Shown here one piece after another: positions 38,460-50,027 of a stretch of DNA of 64,000 nt (positions within the stretch are counted from its first letter, which is position 1; each line of letters opens with the position of its first letter). The stretch is from Streptococcus mitis (lineage in GTDB: Bacteria > Bacillota > Bacilli > Lactobacillales > Streptococcaceae): contig NZ_CP047883.1 in NCBI RefSeq assembly GCF_013305725.1, positions 1,839,001 through 1,903,000 of the forward strand, read 5' to 3'. Both the position numbers and the translations under genes were made by a program. The notes beneath the pieces were generated by a model. The model was not told where the DNA came from. It saw only the letters and a list, made by a program, of their open reading frames with translations, and did not search any database.

Positions 38460-39512
38460 TTATTTAGTCTCTTTCATGGCAAAATAAGCCCGTACTTTTG
38501 GAGCCACTTGCGTTCCAAAAAGTTCAATAGCTCTCAGGACTTGTTCATGAGGCATAGAACCAAGAGGTAGGTGCAACATAAAGCGGTCCAAACCTAAATC
38601 CTCAATCATGCGAATCAATTTTTCTGCCACCTGATCTGGATTTCCCACAAACATAGCACCATTTGGCCCAACTTGCTCCAAATATTGCTCATAACGCAAT
38701 TCCTGCCAGTGCGGACGGTCTTTGGAAATAGCATCCACCACTTGCTTAGTCGGATGGAAATAATCTTTTACAGCCTGCTCACCATCTTCAGCAATCCAAC
38801 CCCAAGAATGAGCTCCAACCTTTAGTTCCTGACTGGCATAACCCGCTTCGCTTCCAATCTCACGATAAGCCTGAATCAACTTTTTAAAATAACGCGGATT
38901 GCCACCAATAATAGCATAAACAATCGGTAGACCAGCCTGAGCAATCTTCACAGTTGATTCGACATGACCACCTGTCGCTATCCACAAGGGCAATTTGTCC
39001 TGAACTGGACGAGGATAAACTTCTTTGCCAGAGATTGTTTGGGTCAATCGACCTTGCCAATCTAGTTTTATCTTTTCATTGACTAATTGAAGCAAGTCTA
39101 ATTTCTCATCAAAAAGAGCTTCGTAGTCTTTCAAATCATAGCCAAACAAGGGAAAAGATTCCGTGAAAGAACCCCTTCCGGCCATAATCTCCGCACGTCC
39201 ATTTGACAAAGCATCGATAGTGGCATATTGTTGGAACAATCGAATCGGATCCATACTTGAGAGAATGCTGACTGCACTGGTCAAACGAATCTTCTTGGTA
39301 TTGACTGCCCCAGCTGCCAGAACAATCTCTGGCGCAGATATCGCAAAATCCGCTCGATGGTGCTCACCAATCCCATACACATCCAAACCAACCTTGTCAG
39401 CCAGTTCAATCTCTGCCAGCAACTGGCGAATGCGTTCAGCATGACTGTAAGTTTGCCCAGTCCCTTCAAGCTCCGTTGTTTCTCCAAATGTTGAAATTCC
39501 CAATTCTACCAC
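38460..39512 (-). CDS. LLM-class flavin-dependent oxidoreductase
   Basis: A 350-residue luciferase-like flavoprotein. LGISTFGETTE start, ADKVGLDVYGIGEHHRADFAISAPEIVLAAGAVNTKKIRLTSAV and RAEIMAGRGSFTESFPLFGYD are typical of the Atu2307/SP_0267-like subgroup. Likely reduces or oxidises a small molecule with FMN; the substrate is not known. It stands between glmS and spuA, as in pneumococcus, and is convergent with spuA. Confidence 0.85.
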   Translation of the reverse strand: MVELGISTFGETTELEGTGQTYSHAERIRQLLAEIELADKVGLDVYGIGEHHRADFAISAPEIVLAAGAVNTKKIRLTSAVSILSSMDPIRLFQQYATIDALSNGRAEIMAGRGSFTESFPLFGYDLKDYEALFDEKLDLLQLVNEKIKLDWQGRLTQTISGKEVYPRPVQDKLPLWIATGGHVESTVKIAQAGLPIVYAIIGGNPRYFKKLIQAYREIGSEAGYASQELKVGAHSWGWIAEDGEQAVKDYFHPTKQVVDAISKDRPHWQELRYEQYLEQVGPNGAMFVGNPDQVAEKLIRMIEDLGLDRFMLHLPLGSMPHEQVLRAIELFGTQVAPKVRAYFAMKETK

Positions 39513-39630
39513 AGTGATTCTCCTTGTCTATTCCGGTCCTTCATTTTGAAAAATTATTCTAACACGAATCTTGAGTACAAGCAACCCATTTGCTCACAAG
39601 AAAAAGCCTAGATAACTAGACTTTTTTAGC

Positions 39631-41439
39631 TTATTCTACCGTTACTGATTTAGCAAGATTACGTGGTTTGTCCACATCAAGGCCACGGTGGAGTGTTGCA
39701 AAATAAGCGACTAATTGCGTTGGCACGACCATTGAAATTGGTGAGAGGTAAGGGTGGACGGTCGTAAGAACGATGTCGTCTGTATCTTTGGCAACATTTT
39801 CTTCTGCAATAGTGAGAACCTTGGCACCACGGGCTGCCACTTCTTGGATATTTCCACGAGTGTGGTTGGCAAGGACTGGATCTGACAAGAGGGCCAAAAC
39901 AGGCGTTCCTTCTTCAATCAAGGCAATGGTTCCATGCTTGAGTTCTCCTGCCGCAAAGCCTTCACACTGGATGTAAGAAATCTCTTTAAGCTTAAGACTT
40001 GCTTCCATAGCTACGTAGTAATCTTGACCACGCCCAATATAAAAGGCGTTACGAGTTGTTTCAAGAAGCTCACGAACCTTGGCTTCAATGTTTTCTTTCT
40101 CTGAAAGAGTTGACTCGATAGACTGAGCTACGATTGACAATTCATGAACCAGGTCAAAGGCTTGCGCTTTGGCATTGCCATTTGCTTCTCCTACTGCTTT
40201 TGCAAGAAAGGCAAGGGCTGCAATTTGTGCTGTATAGGCCTTGGTTGATGCCACGGCAATTTCAGGACCTGCATGAAGAAGCATAGTATGGTTAGCTTCA
40301 CGAGAAAGAGTTGAGCCTGGTACGTTTGTCACTGTCAAGCTTGGGATTCCCATTTCATTAGCCTTAACCAAAACCTGACGGCTATCCGCTGTTTCACCAG
40401 ATTGGCTGATAAAGATGAAGAGTGGTTTCTTGCTGAGAAGTGGCATACCGTAGCCCCACTCAGATGAGATTCCAAGTTCAACTGGTGTATCTGTCAATTC
40501 TTCCAACATTTTCTTAGAAGCAAATCCTGCGTGGTAAGATGTCCCAGCTGCAAGGATGTAGATACGGTCTGCGTCTTGAACAGCCTGGATGATAGCTGGG
40601 TCTACTACTACTTGACCAGCCTCATCTGTGTAGGCTTGGATTAGTTTACGCATAACCGTTGGTTGCTCATCGATTTCCTTAAGCATGTAGTAAGGATAAG
40701 TTCCCTTACCGATATCAGACAAGTCAAGTTCCGCAGTATAGCTAGCACGTTCACGACTGTTGCCATCATAGTCTTGCACTTCGACGCTATCAGCCTTGAC
40801 GATTACTAACTCTTGGTCATGAATTTCCATGTATTGGTTGGTCTCACGAATCATAGCCATAGCATCTGAGCAGACCATGTTATAGCTTTCCCCAAGACCA
40901 ATCAAAAGTGGTGATTTATTCTTAGCCACGTAGATGACTTCAGGATCTTGTGAGTCAACCAAGGCAAAGGCATAAGAACCACGGATGATATGAAGAGCTT
41001 TTTTGAAGGCTTCAAGAACTGACAAGCCATCTTCTTCCGCAAATTTTCCAATCAAGTGAACAGCGATTTCCGTATCTGTTTGCCCCTTGAAGTGGTGACC
41101 TGCAAGGTATTCTTCCTTTATTTCAAGATAGTTCTCAATGACCCCATTGTGAACCAAGACAAAACGTTCTGTCTCAGAGCGGTGTGGGTGAGCATTGTCC
41201 TCAGTTGGTTTCCCGTGAGTTGCCCAACGAGTATGTCCGATACCAGTTGTTCCCTCAACACCAGCTGTCTTGGCAGACAATTCTGCAATACGACCAACCG
41301 CCTTGACTAGATGGTTTTCAGCACCACCTAGGACAAAAATTCCCGCAGAATCATAGCCACGGTATTCGAGCTTTTCAAGCCCTTGAATCAAAATATCAGT
41401 TGCATTTGTGTTCCCAACAACACCAACAATTCCACACAT
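39631..41439 (-). CDS. glmS: Glucosamine-6-phosphate synthase
   Basis: Makes glucosamine-6-phosphate from fructose-6-phosphate and glutamine, the entry step to peptidoglycan amino sugars. 602 residues: MCGIVGVVG (Cys2 becomes the nucleophile of the glutaminase domain, about 1-230), [13 protein letters not shown], then two SIS isomerase domains with [20 protein letters not shown] and the closing [15 protein letters not shown] tail. There is no glmS ribozyme; instead two NagR-like operators flank its promoter. Confidence 0.98.
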   Translation of the reverse strand: MCGIVGVVGNTNATDILIQGLEKLEYRGYDSAGIFVLGGAENHLVKAVGRIAELSAKTAGVEGTTGIGHTRWATHGKPTEDNAHPHRSETERFVLVHNGVIENYLEIKEEYLAGHHFKGQTDTEIAVHLIGKFAEEDGLSVLEAFKKALHIIRGSYAFALVDSQDPEVIYVAKNKSPLLIGLGESYNMVCSDAMAMIRETNQYMEIHDQELVIVKADSVEVQDYDGNSRERASYTAELDLSDIGKGTYPYYMLKEIDEQPTVMRKLIQAYTDEAGQVVVDPAIIQAVQDADRIYILAAGTSYHAGFASKKMLEELTDTPVELGISSEWGYGMPLLSKKPLFIFISQSGETADSRQVLVKANEMGIPSLTVTNVPGSTLSREANHTMLLHAGPEIAVASTKAYTAQIAALAFLAKAVGEANGNAKAQAFDLVHELSIVAQSIESTLSEKENIEAKVRELLETTRNAFYIGRGQDYYVAMEASLKLKEISYIQCEGFAAGELKHGTIALIEEGTPVLALLSDPVLANHTRGNIQEVAARGAKVLTIAEENVAKDTDDIVLTTVHPYLSPISMVVPTQLVAYFATLHRGLDVDKPRNLAKSVTVE

Positions 41440-41478
41440 AGTATATACGACACAGACCAGCTGTGCTTTCTCCTTAAA

Positions 41479-41574
41479 ATTGGTATAGTCTAATTCCTCT
41501 TTTATAGAATCAGCAAAAACAGTATATACTTGTTTCTTTCACTTGTCAAGAGTAAAAATTGGTATAGTTCAAAT
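41479..41574 (-). promoter_or_regulatory. glmS promoter with two NagR-like (dre) operators
   Basis: Minus-strand TTGACA (41544-41549), 17-bp spacer, TATACT (41521-41526). Plus-strand ATTGGTATAGTCTAAT at 41479-41494 lies in the leader and ATTGGTATAGTTCAAA at 41558-41573 lies upstream of the -35. Both match the dre operator of GntR/HutC-type NagR, which represses glmS, nagA and nagB in streptococci when amino sugars are scarce. Confidence 0.72.
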
Positions 41575-41589
41575 TACGCTCCTGTAAGC

Positions 41590-41632
41590 AAAAGACTCTG
41601 ACCAATTAGGATAATCGGTCAGAGTCTTTTTT
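41590..41632 (-). terminator. bglA terminator
   Basis: Stem GACTCTGACC/GGTCAGAGTC (41594-41626) with loop AATTAGGATAATC, flanked by A and T runs; the minus-strand Ts suit bglA, whose stop lies at the edge. Confidence 0.82.
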
Positions 41633-43010
41633 AAAATCCATTATTATCTCTTAATTCCTTGAACCAGTGCCCTGATTTCTTCAGACGACGTTCTTGCGTT
41701 TCCAAGTTTAATTCGACTAAACCATAGCGATTTTTATAGCTGTTAAGCCATGACCAGCAATCGATAAAGGTCCAGATTAAGTATCCTTTACAGTTAGCTC
41801 CATCTTCAATAGCACGGTGCAGTTCACGAAGATGACCTTTTACAAAATCAATACGATAATCATCTTGAATCATTCCATTCTCACGGAATTTTTCTTCCCC
41901 TTCAACACCCATACCATTCTCTGTCAACATCCACTCAATATTGCCATAATTTTCCTTGATATTTTGGGAAATGTCATAAATCCCTTGCTCATAAATCTCC
42001 CAGCCACGATGAGGATTGATTTTACGTCCAGGCATCACATAAGGCTCGTAAAAATGTTCTGGCAAAAGAGGACTCTCTGGATTCTTAGCAAATCGAGGAG
42101 CCATAACACGTAAAGGTTGATAGTAGTTGACACCAAGGAAGTCCACCGTATTATCACGAATGAGCTCCAACTCCTCCTCTGTAGCATCAGGCAAGAGACC
42201 GTATTCATGCAAGATTTCTACCAACTCCTGTGGATAAGTCCCCAAAACAGACGGATCTAAGAAAGATTGGGCCTGAAAAAGGTCCGCAATACGAGCAGCC
42301 TTAACATCAGCAGGATGCTGGCTACGTGGATAAGCCGGTGTCAAGTTTAAGACAATCCCAATCTTGGAATCTGGCAAAAGTTCATGACAGGCCTTAACCG
42401 CCCGACTGCTAGCCAATTGTGTGTGATAGGCTACTTTAACGGCTGCCTCTGCATCCACCTTATGTGGATAATGAGCATCGTAAAAATAGCCAAATTCTAC
42501 AGGAACGATGGGCTCGTTAAAGGTAATCCATTGATCCACTAAATCTCCATAAGTCTCAAAACAAAAACGAGAATAGTCTTCATAGGCTGAGACAGTCGCC
42601 TTATTTTCCCAACCATCACCATCCTCTTGAAGGGCAAAAGGCAAATCAAAATGATAAAGATTGACTAAAAGACGAATCCCTTTGGCCTTAATAGCCTCAA
42701 AAACCTTACGGTAAAAGTCTACACCTTGAGGATTGACTTCCCCACGCCCTTGTGGAAAAATCCGTGACCACTGAATAGAAGTACGAAAAGCCGTGTGACC
42801 AGTTTCTAACAAGAGGTCGATATCCTTTTCCCAGTTTTCATAAAAGGTTGATGTCTTATCTGGACCAATCCCATTATAGTAGCGATTTGGCTCCACTTGG
42901 TACCAATAATCCCAGAGATTATCTCCCTTACCGTCACCAGCTATACGTCCTTCTGTCTGCGGCCCAGAAGTAGAGGATCCCCAGACAAAATCCTTTGGAA
43001 ATCTTAGCAT
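41631..43010 (-). CDS. bglA: GH1 beta-glucosidase / 6-phospho-beta-glucosidase
   Basis: Glycoside hydrolase family 1 enzyme of 459 residues that splits beta-glucosides. The acid/base motif TFNEP lies near residue 166 and the nucleophile motif LTENGMG near residue 363; the start FPKDFVWGSSTSGPQTEG is typical. It lacks a signal peptide, so the substrate arrives by a phosphotransferase or other uptake system elsewhere. Whether it needs a 6-phosphate group cannot be read safely. Same place as SP_0265 in pneumococcus, between proS and glmS. Confidence 0.9.
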   Translation of the reverse strand: MLRFPKDFVWGSSTSGPQTEGRIAGDGKGDNLWDYWYQVEPNRYYNGIGPDKTSTFYENWEKDIDLLLETGHTAFRTSIQWSRIFPQGRGEVNPQGVDFYRKVFEAIKAKGIRLLVNLYHFDLPFALQEDGDGWENKATVSAYEDYSRFCFETYGDLVDQWITFNEPIVPVEFGYFYDAHYPHKVDAEAAVKVAYHTQLASSRAVKACHELLPDSKIGIVLNLTPAYPRSQHPADVKAARIADLFQAQSFLDPSVLGTYPQELVEILHEYGLLPDATEEELELIRDNTVDFLGVNYYQPLRVMAPRFAKNPESPLLPEHFYEPYVMPGRKINPHRGWEIYEQGIYDISQNIKENYGNIEWMLTENGMGVEGEEKFRENGMIQDDYRIDFVKGHLRELHRAIEDGANCKGYLIWTFIDCWSWLNSYKNRYGLVELNLETQERRLKKSGHWFKELRDNNGF

Positions 43011-43054
43011 ACATTTACCTCTTTATCTAGTCATTTTTCCCATTATACAGAAAA

Positions 43055-43090
43055 AACAAGGTAAAAACTAGTTACATTTTTTCCTTGTTT
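43055..43090 (-). terminator. proS terminator
   Basis: Minus-strand stem AACAAGGAAAAAATG/AGTTTTTACCTTGTT followed by six Ts. A TATAAT (43042-43047) for bglA follows closely. Confidence 0.7.
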
Positions 43091-43108
43091 TTCTTCTGAT
43101 TATAGTTT

Positions 43109-44974
<1,866 letters not shown>

Positions 44975-46234
44975 TTATCTAAAAAAGAGTCGCATGATGT
45001 CATTCCAGGTCACAGCAATCATCAAGACAACCATGATGACCACTCCGGCCAAGGTGACATAGGTTTCAATTTCTTGTTTTAATGGTTTACGGCGAATGGC
45101 TTCCAGGATATTGAGCACAATCTTACCACCATCCAATGCTGGAATCGGAATAAGATTAAAAATCCCAATATTGATGGAAATCACTGCCAAGAAGTACAAG
45201 ACATTCTCAATTCCATTTTTAGCAGCATCACTACTTGCCTTAAAGATGGCAACAGGTCCACCTAGCTTGTTCAAATCCGGTTGGAAAATCAGATTTTTCA
45301 GATCTGATAGAATTCGTAGGGCCGAGTCAGCAGCAGTTGTAAAACCACCTACAAACATAGATACAAAATCTGATTTAATCCCCGGTTGAACACCTAGAAG
45401 GTAACGACCTTGACTTTCTTCCGGAGTAACAGTGACTTGTTTGTCACTACCATTTTCAAAAATAGTTACATCCAAGGTCGGGGCCGTCTTATCTTTGGTT
45501 TCTGATTCCACAGCCTGAATCAAACTTTCCCAGTTGCTAACCTCATGTGAACCAATCTTGGTAATCTGTGCCGTTTCTGGTACTCCTACCTTAGCCAAGG
45601 CCCCTTGGGGCAAGATATGGAACTGGTTGGTATCGACATCTCTGACTCCACCCTGCATGAAGATTAAAATCCAGAAAACAACGATACCTAAGATAAAGTT
45701 ATTCATAGGACCTGCAAAATTAGTAATGAGTTTCCCCCAGATAGTCGCATTTTGATATTGAACATCTAAAGGTGCAATCCGAACTTCAGTACCATCTGCT
45801 TCCACAACCGTTGCATCGTGATCCACTGCAAATGTTTTTTCTTCTTCCAGAACCAATCCTTTGATAAAGAGCTTGTCTTCAAAATCAAACTGGGTCACCT
45901 GCATAGGAAGAGCTGTTTGGTCCAATTTTTTACCTGAGAGATTGATGCGTTTAACCTTACCATCATCAGTAAGCGTCAAACTGACAGGAGTTCCTGTCTT
46001 AATTTCAGTGGTATCATCACCCCAACCGGCCATACGAACGTAGCCACCCAGAGGCAAAATTCGGATGGTATAGGCCGTTCCATCCCTGCCAATGTGAGCA
46101 AAGATTTTTGGTCCCATACCAATGGCAAATTCACGCACTAGAATCCCTGATTTCTTGGCAAAGTAGAAGTGCCCAAACTCGTGCACCACCACAATAATCC
46201 CGAAAACCAGAATAAAGGTTAAAATTCCGAGCAT
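44975..46234 (-). CDS. eep: Site-2 intramembrane metalloprotease (RseP/Eep)
   Basis: Intramembrane zinc protease that processes signal-peptide remnants and anti-sigma factors; in streptococci and enterococci Eep releases peptide pheromones (Eep also processes pCF10 cCF10). 419 residues. HEFGH (Zn ligands) at residues 18-22, a PDZ segment about 200-285, and the [13 protein letters not shown] motif near residue 370 complete the active site; hydrophobic helices at both ends. Upstream is cdsA, downstream proS, 12 bp away. Confidence 0.95.
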   Translation of the reverse strand: MLGILTFILVFGIIVVVHEFGHFYFAKKSGILVREFAIGMGPKIFAHIGRDGTAYTIRILPLGGYVRMAGWGDDTTEIKTGTPVSLTLTDDGKVKRINLSGKKLDQTALPMQVTQFDFEDKLFIKGLVLEEEKTFAVDHDATVVEADGTEVRIAPLDVQYQNATIWGKLITNFAGPMNNFILGIVVFWILIFMQGGVRDVDTNQFHILPQGALAKVGVPETAQITKIGSHEVSNWESLIQAVESETKDKTAPTLDVTIFENGSDKQVTVTPEESQGRYLLGVQPGIKSDFVSMFVGGFTTAADSALRILSDLKNLIFQPDLNKLGGPVAIFKASSDAAKNGIENVLYFLAVISINIGIFNLIPIPALDGGKIVLNILEAIRRKPLKQEIETYVTLAGVVIMVVLMIAVTWNDIMRLFFR

Positions 46235-46255
46235 AGTATTTCCTCCGTCTTTTGA

Positions 46256-47059
46256 TTAAAAGAGTCCAAATAAGTGCATGATTGGAAATACAAGCAACAT
46301 ACTATCGAAACGATCCAAAACACCACCATGTCCAGGGATAAATTTCCCAGAATCCTTGACACCAAAGTGACGCTTGATCGAACTTTCTAGTAAATCACCA
46401 AATTGTCCAGCAATGCTAAAGAAAATAGCAAAGACTGACATCTTGTAAATTCCATACGGAAGAGCAACTGTACTGTCAAACATCATAAAGATGATAGTTA
46501 CTAAAATAGCACCTAAAATACCACCCAAGGCACCTTCAAAGGTTTTATTTGGAGAAACTGTCGGAGCTAATTTTCGTTTACCATAGTTCATCCCAACAAG
46601 ATAGGCACCACTGTCTGTCGCCCAGACAATACACAAGGCCAAGAGAGCCTTATCTAAACCTGCAACGCGAGCATCTAGTAAAGCATTAAATCCAAAGCCT
46701 ACATAGAAACTCATAGCAAGAGGAAAAACAGCGTCCTCAATCGTATAAGACTTGCTAAAAACAGTCGTTCCTAACATGATTGAAATCAATACACTATAAG
46801 CAACCACATTCCCATCAACTGGCAAAAAAGTCAGGTAATTCTCCAAAGGAATGGTCAAGGCAAAGGTTGCAAAGAGGGTCAAGAGGCCCTCCATTGTCAT
46901 GGTCTCTAGACCTCTCATCTTCAAAAGTTCATGCATGGCTAGCATGGCTATGATTCCAATTGCTATCTGAAGCAAGAGTCCCCCAATCATTAAAATTGGT
47001 AGGAAAATAGCCAGGGCAATCCCTGCAAACAAGGTTCTTTTCTGTAAATCCTGTGTCAT
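46256..47059 (-). CDS. cdsA: Phosphatidate cytidylyltransferase
   Basis: Makes CDP-diacylglycerol from phosphatidic acid and CTP in the membrane. 267 residues with about eight helices. The signature S-x(8)-K-R...D-x(3)-G-x-G-G-x(2)-D is visible as DLLESSIKRHFGVKDSGKFIPGHGGVLDRFDS near the carboxyl end. Lies 9 bp after uppS and 22 bp before eep. Confidence 0.96.
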   Translation of the reverse strand: MTQDLQKRTLFAGIALAIFLPILMIGGLLLQIAIGIIAMLAMHELLKMRGLETMTMEGLLTLFATFALTIPLENYLTFLPVDGNVVAYSVLISIMLGTTVFSKSYTIEDAVFPLAMSFYVGFGFNALLDARVAGLDKALLALCIVWATDSGAYLVGMNYGKRKLAPTVSPNKTFEGALGGILGAILVTIIFMMFDSTVALPYGIYKMSVFAIFFSIAGQFGDLLESSIKRHFGVKDSGKFIPGHGGVLDRFDSMLLVFPIMHLFGLF

Positions 47060-47067
47060 ATTTCCTC

Positions 47068-47826
47068 CTAAACTCCTCCAAATCGACGATGACGACGATT
47101 GTAGGCAAGAATGGCTTCCTGCAAGGCCGCCTCGTCAAAATCAGGCCACAAGGTATCCGTAAAATAGAGCTCACTGTAGGCTCCCTGCCATGGAAGGAAA
47201 TTGCTCAAACGCAATTCTCCACTAGTACGGATAATCAAGTCTGGATCTCGTAAGTCCTTAGGTAAATGCTGGGTAAAAAGATAATTACCAATCAATTCCT
47301 CTGTGATGTCACCTGGGTTGATTTTGGCATCTAAAACATCCTGAGAAATCAACTTAAGAGCCTGTGTAATCTCAGCACGTCCACCATAGTTGAGGGCAAA
47401 ATTAAGAATTAATCCTGTGTTGTTCTTAGTTAATTCCTCAGCCTTGGTCAGAGCTTCAAAGGTTTGCTTAGGCAGGCGGTCTGTCTCCCCAATCATTTGA
47501 ATCTTAACATTATTCGCATGCAGTTCCGGGACATAATTATCATAAAACTCTACTGGCAAGTTCATGATAAACTTGACTTCCTGATCTGGACGGGTCCAGT
47601 TTTCTGTAGAAAAAGCATAGACCGTAATAACCTTAACGCCTAGTTTGTTGGCTGCCTTGGTCACAGTTTGCAATGCTTCCATGCCCGCCTTGTGTCCAAA
47701 AACTCGCGGTTGCATACGTTTTTTAGCCCAACGGCCATTGCCATCCATGATGATGCCGATATGAGCAGGAACCTGTGTCGGAACCTCTACTTCCACAGCC
47801 CTATCTTTCTTAAAAAATCCAAACAT
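47068..47826 (-). CDS. uppS: Undecaprenyl diphosphate synthase
   Basis: cis-Prenyltransferase that makes the C55 carrier for cell-wall and capsule polymers. 252 residues; ATG at 47826 (MFGFFKK) chosen over an upstream in-frame Met at 47844 because it has AGGA spacing and matches the streptococcal start. Conserved GIIMDGNGRWAKKR (catalytic Asp), FSTENWTRP, and DLIIRTSGELRLSNFLPWQGAYSELYF are present. First gene of uppS-cdsA-eep-proS. Confidence 0.97.
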   Translation of the reverse strand: MFGFFKKDRAVEVEVPTQVPAHIGIIMDGNGRWAKKRMQPRVFGHKAGMEALQTVTKAANKLGVKVITVYAFSTENWTRPDQEVKFIMNLPVEFYDNYVPELHANNVKIQMIGETDRLPKQTFEALTKAEELTKNNTGLILNFALNYGGRAEITQALKLISQDVLDAKINPGDITEELIGNYLFTQHLPKDLRDPDLIIRTSGELRLSNFLPWQGAYSELYFTDTLWPDFDEAALQEAILAYNRRHRRFGGV

Positions 47827-47900
47827 GATCTTATTCCTATTCAAAAATCTATCGTTTCATTATACCATATTTCCCTATTTTCTTCTATCACTAAGCTATT

Positions 47901-48016
47901 TATACTCTTCGAAAATCTCTTCAAACCACGTCAGCTCTATCTGCAACCTCAAAACAGTGTTTTGAGCAACCTGCGGTTATCTTCCTAGTTTGCTCTTTGA
48001 TTTTCATTGAGTATTA
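47901..48016 (-). repeat. BOX element, boxA-boxC form without boxB
   Basis: Minus-strand sequence begins ATACTCAATGAAAATCAAAG (boxA), continues with the AAACACTGTTTTGAGGTTG core and closes with GTTTGAAGAGATTTTCGAAG and AGTATA (boxC). The boxB unit is absent. BOX elements are the characteristic intergenic repeats of the pneumococcus/mitis group. It lies in the uppS-upstream region. Confidence 0.9.
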
Positions 48017-48041
48017 TTCTCAGGCACAAAGCCCATTTTTC

Positions 48042-48135
48042 AAAAAAATAAGTCGCCTGATTGGGCGACTCTATTTTATAGGGAGATTATTATGAAAAAG
48101 TTTTAGGAGTTTAAGTTAAGGTCTTCTTAACTTAT
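48042..48135 (-). ncRNA. csRNA (CiaR-dependent small RNA), copy 1
   Basis: On the minus strand a CiaR box (CTTAAG-N5-TTTAAG, 48158-48174) lies exactly 10 bp upstream of TATACT (-10, 48142-48147). Transcription from about 48135 gives an RNA of about 94 nucleotides with the csRNA core CTCCTAAAACTTTTTCATAA and a terminator hairpin AGTCGCCCAATCAGGCGACT followed by Ts. csRNAs (ccn genes) repress comC and other targets by base-pairing under control of CiaRH. The CiaR box overlaps the last codons of the nucleotidyltransferase gene. Confidence 0.88.
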
Positions 48136-48169
48136 GGACTTAGTATACACTCCCTAGCTTAAAGTTTCC

Positions 48170-48742
48170 TTAAGTATTTTTAAAAATCAAATTTTTCCAT
48201 TTCTCCTGCCAATTTTTCTTGGATAGACGTGTTCGATAGAGAACCATTCGGTCTTGATTCTCTAAAAAATGAGGAGTTGGACGAACTTGAAAATTCAAAA
48301 TATCCTCCAAACCGTATGGAGTAAAGAGTTCCAAAACGGATTTTTCATTCAAGCGCAGTCCAACAGCCGTACATCGTTCTGGATACTTACTCATAGCATC
48401 ACAAGAGCTGCTATAGGGAGCAGTATGAGGGCTGTGCTGGTGCATATAGACCTGATTTTTCAATTCCCACTGATACTGAGGAAAATCCGCTCTCAACTTT
48501 TTCTCTAGGAACAAGGTTTCCTCATAAGAAATATCCGGATCAAAGAAAATCACATCTACATCTGTTTCAAGATCAAATGCTGGTCTCTCTGACAAGAGAT
48601 TCCAGATAAAATTTCTGACAGAACCTGCTGCCAACCAAGAATCTTTCAGACCAAGGTTTCGGATGATAGTCAAAATAGCCATCATATCCGGATTTTCTCT
48701 GAAAGAGTCTAAAATTTCAGCCTTATTTTTCAATATATTCAT
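48170..48742 (-). CDS. Nucleotidyltransferase family protein (COG3575-like)
   Basis: A 190-residue protein of the nucleotidyltransferase-like COG3575/DUF925 group: [17 protein letters not shown] near the start, [16 protein letters not shown] (possible metal-binding Asp pair) in the middle, and the carboxyl part with [16 protein letters not shown]. It overlaps ruvB by 20 bp and is translated after it. The natural substrate is unknown for the family. A CiaR box for csRNA copy 1 overlaps its stop. Confidence 0.78.
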   Translation of the reverse strand: MNILKNKAEILDSFRENPDMMAILTIIRNLGLKDSWLAAGSVRNFIWNLLSERPAFDLETDVDVIFFDPDISYEETLFLEKKLRADFPQYQWELKNQVYMHQHSPHTAPYSSSCDAMSKYPERCTAVGLRLNEKSVLELFTPYGLEDILNFQVRPTPHFLENQDRMVLYRTRLSKKNWQEKWKNLIFKNT

Positions 48743-49721
48743 ACCCTAAATGCTCATATGCCTTAGCAGTCGCCACCCGTCCAGAACGTGTCCGCATGAT
48801 AAAACCTTTTTGAATCAAGTAGGGCTCATACATGTCTTCAACTGTCTCACGCTCTTCTGCTATGTTAACAGAAAGAGTTCCTAGACCAACAGGACCACCA
48901 CCGTACATCTCAATCATGGTGCGAAGGATTTTCTGGTCCACATAGTCCAGACCTTCATGGTCAACATCCAGCATAGTCAAAGCCTTATCAGTAATAAGAT
49001 CATCGATAACCCCATTCCCTATAATCTGGGCAAAATCGCGCACGCGTTTGAGGAGACGATTGGCAATACGAGGGGTTCCACGACTACGTAGGGCTAATTC
49101 AGATGCTGCCTCATGAGTGATTTCCATCTCAAAAATATCTGCCGTCCGCTCAACAATTTCCGTCAAGTCAGCATGGGCATAATACTCCATGTGACCTGTA
49201 ATTCCAAAACGTGCCCGTAGCGGATTTGAGAGCATACCAGCCCGAGTCGTCGCACCAATCAAAGTGAAAGGTGGCAACTCCAAATGAACACTGCGACTGC
49301 CTTCACCAGCCCCAATCATGATATCAATGTAGAAGTCCTCCATGGCACTATAAAGCACCTCTTCCACTGACATTGGCAAACGATGAATCTCATCAATAAA
49401 GAGAACATCCCCAGGCTCTAAGTCATTCAAAATCGCTACCAAATCACCGGCTTTTTCAATGACTGGACCCGAAGTCTGCTTGAGATTGACACCTAGTTCA
49501 TTGGCAATAACAAAAGCCATGGTCGTTTTTCCCAAGCCTGGAGGGCCAAATAAAAGCACATGATCCAGCGCTTCATCCCGCATTTTGGCAGCTTCTATAA
49601 AGATTTGAAGCTGGTCCTTGACCTTATCCTGCCCAATATATTCACGTAAATACTGAGGACGGAGCGTGCGTTCTACTAACTCCTCGTCCCCCATTATCTC
49701 ATTATCTAAAATTCTACTCAT
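48723..49721 (-). CDS. ruvB: Holliday junction helicase RuvB
   Basis: Hexameric AAA+ motor that drives branch migration of Holliday junctions with RuvA. 332 residues: [20 protein letters not shown], Walker [11 protein letters not shown] near residue 60, Walker [11 protein letters not shown], sensor [18 protein letters not shown] and the carboxyl winged-helix domain with [16 protein letters not shown]. Its upstream region (49722-50082) holds a csRNA-type terminator remnant and the first Fst toxin-antitoxin module. Confidence 0.98.
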   Translation of the reverse strand: MSRILDNEIMGDEELVERTLRPQYLREYIGQDKVKDQLQIFIEAAKMRDEALDHVLLFGPPGLGKTTMAFVIANELGVNLKQTSGPVIEKAGDLVAILNDLEPGDVLFIDEIHRLPMSVEEVLYSAMEDFYIDIMIGAGEGSRSVHLELPPFTLIGATTRAGMLSNPLRARFGITGHMEYYAHADLTEIVERTADIFEMEITHEAASELALRSRGTPRIANRLLKRVRDFAQIIGNGVIDDLITDKALTMLDVDHEGLDYVDQKILRTMIEMYGGGPVGLGTLSVNIAEERETVEDMYEPYLIQKGFIMRTRSGRVATAKAYEHLGYEYIEK

Positions 49722-49754
49722 GGCTCTATTATATCAAAAAACCAAGCCACAAAC

Positions 49755-49780
49755 AAAAAAGCCACCTGATTGGGTGACTC
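49755..49780 (-). terminator. csRNA-type terminator without a csRNA
   Basis: Minus-strand GTCACCCAATCAGGTGGC hairpin plus six Ts: the same hairpin that ends the csRNAs at 48 and 59 kb. No csRNA body or CiaR box lies upstream; the Fst module begins instead within 25 bp. It looks like a leftover from a csRNA gene replaced at this junction, now possibly terminating minus-strand transcripts before ruvB. Confidence 0.6.
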
Positions 49781-49854
49781 CAGAGTTTAGCACCTATGTG
49801 GTATAACATTCTACGGCACTGCTACACCGCCTACGAAAGGAGGTGAGATAGCCC

Positions 49855-49947
49855 ATGATGGAACTAATCCTTAAAACTATCATCGAACCGATTGTGGTCG
49901 GTGTCGTTCTTCGGCTAGTCGATAAATGGCTAAACAAGGACAAATAG
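49855..49947 (+). CDS. Fst-family type I toxin, copy 1
   Basis: A 30-residue peptide (MMELILKTIIEPIVVGVVL..., ending RLVDKWLNKDK) with one amphipathic membrane helix containing the P-I-x-V-G-x-V-L core of Fst toxins, which insert in the membrane and disturb nucleoid and division. It has an excellent Shine-Dalgarno (AAAGGAGGTGAG), an extended -10 promoter (TGTGGTATAAC, -10 at 49801-49806), and a strong terminator (AAAAGACCCCAAGCT...AGCTTGGGGTCTTTT, 49954-49995). An antisense RNA converges on the terminator. Too short for ordinary gene callers. Confidence 0.85.
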   Translation: MMELILKTIIEPIVVGVVLRLVDKWLNKDK

Positions 49948-49953
49948 TGTCAA

Positions 49954-50027
49954 AAAAGACCCCAAGCTTATTTGGACGTGAGCTTGGGGTCTTTTCTAGC
50001 CTATGATATAGACACAATACTTAATTC
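49954..50027 (-). ncRNA. Antitoxin RNA of Fst module, copy 1
   Basis: Minus-strand promoter TTGACA (50057-50062), 17-bp spacer, GATAAT (50034-50039) starts a short RNA of about 70-75 nucleotides that runs back through the shared terminator stem of the toxin mRNA. Convergent toxin and antisense RNAs with a common terminator are the hallmark of the Fst/par design. Confidence 0.78.

Noticed and set aside
41440..41630. glmS ribozyme upstream of glmS
   Set aside because: The core of the ribozyme is absent; the region is explained by a promoter, two NagR-like sites and a bglA terminator.
43011..43108. T-box or riboswitch near proS and bglA
   Set aside because: No T-box sequence (AGGGTGGNACCGCG-like) or specifier structure is seen; the visible stem is an ordinary terminator.
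49761..49780. A fourth csRNA upstream of ruvB
   Set aside because: Only the terminator hairpin is present; no CiaR box, -10 or csRNA core is found in the preceding 100 bp.
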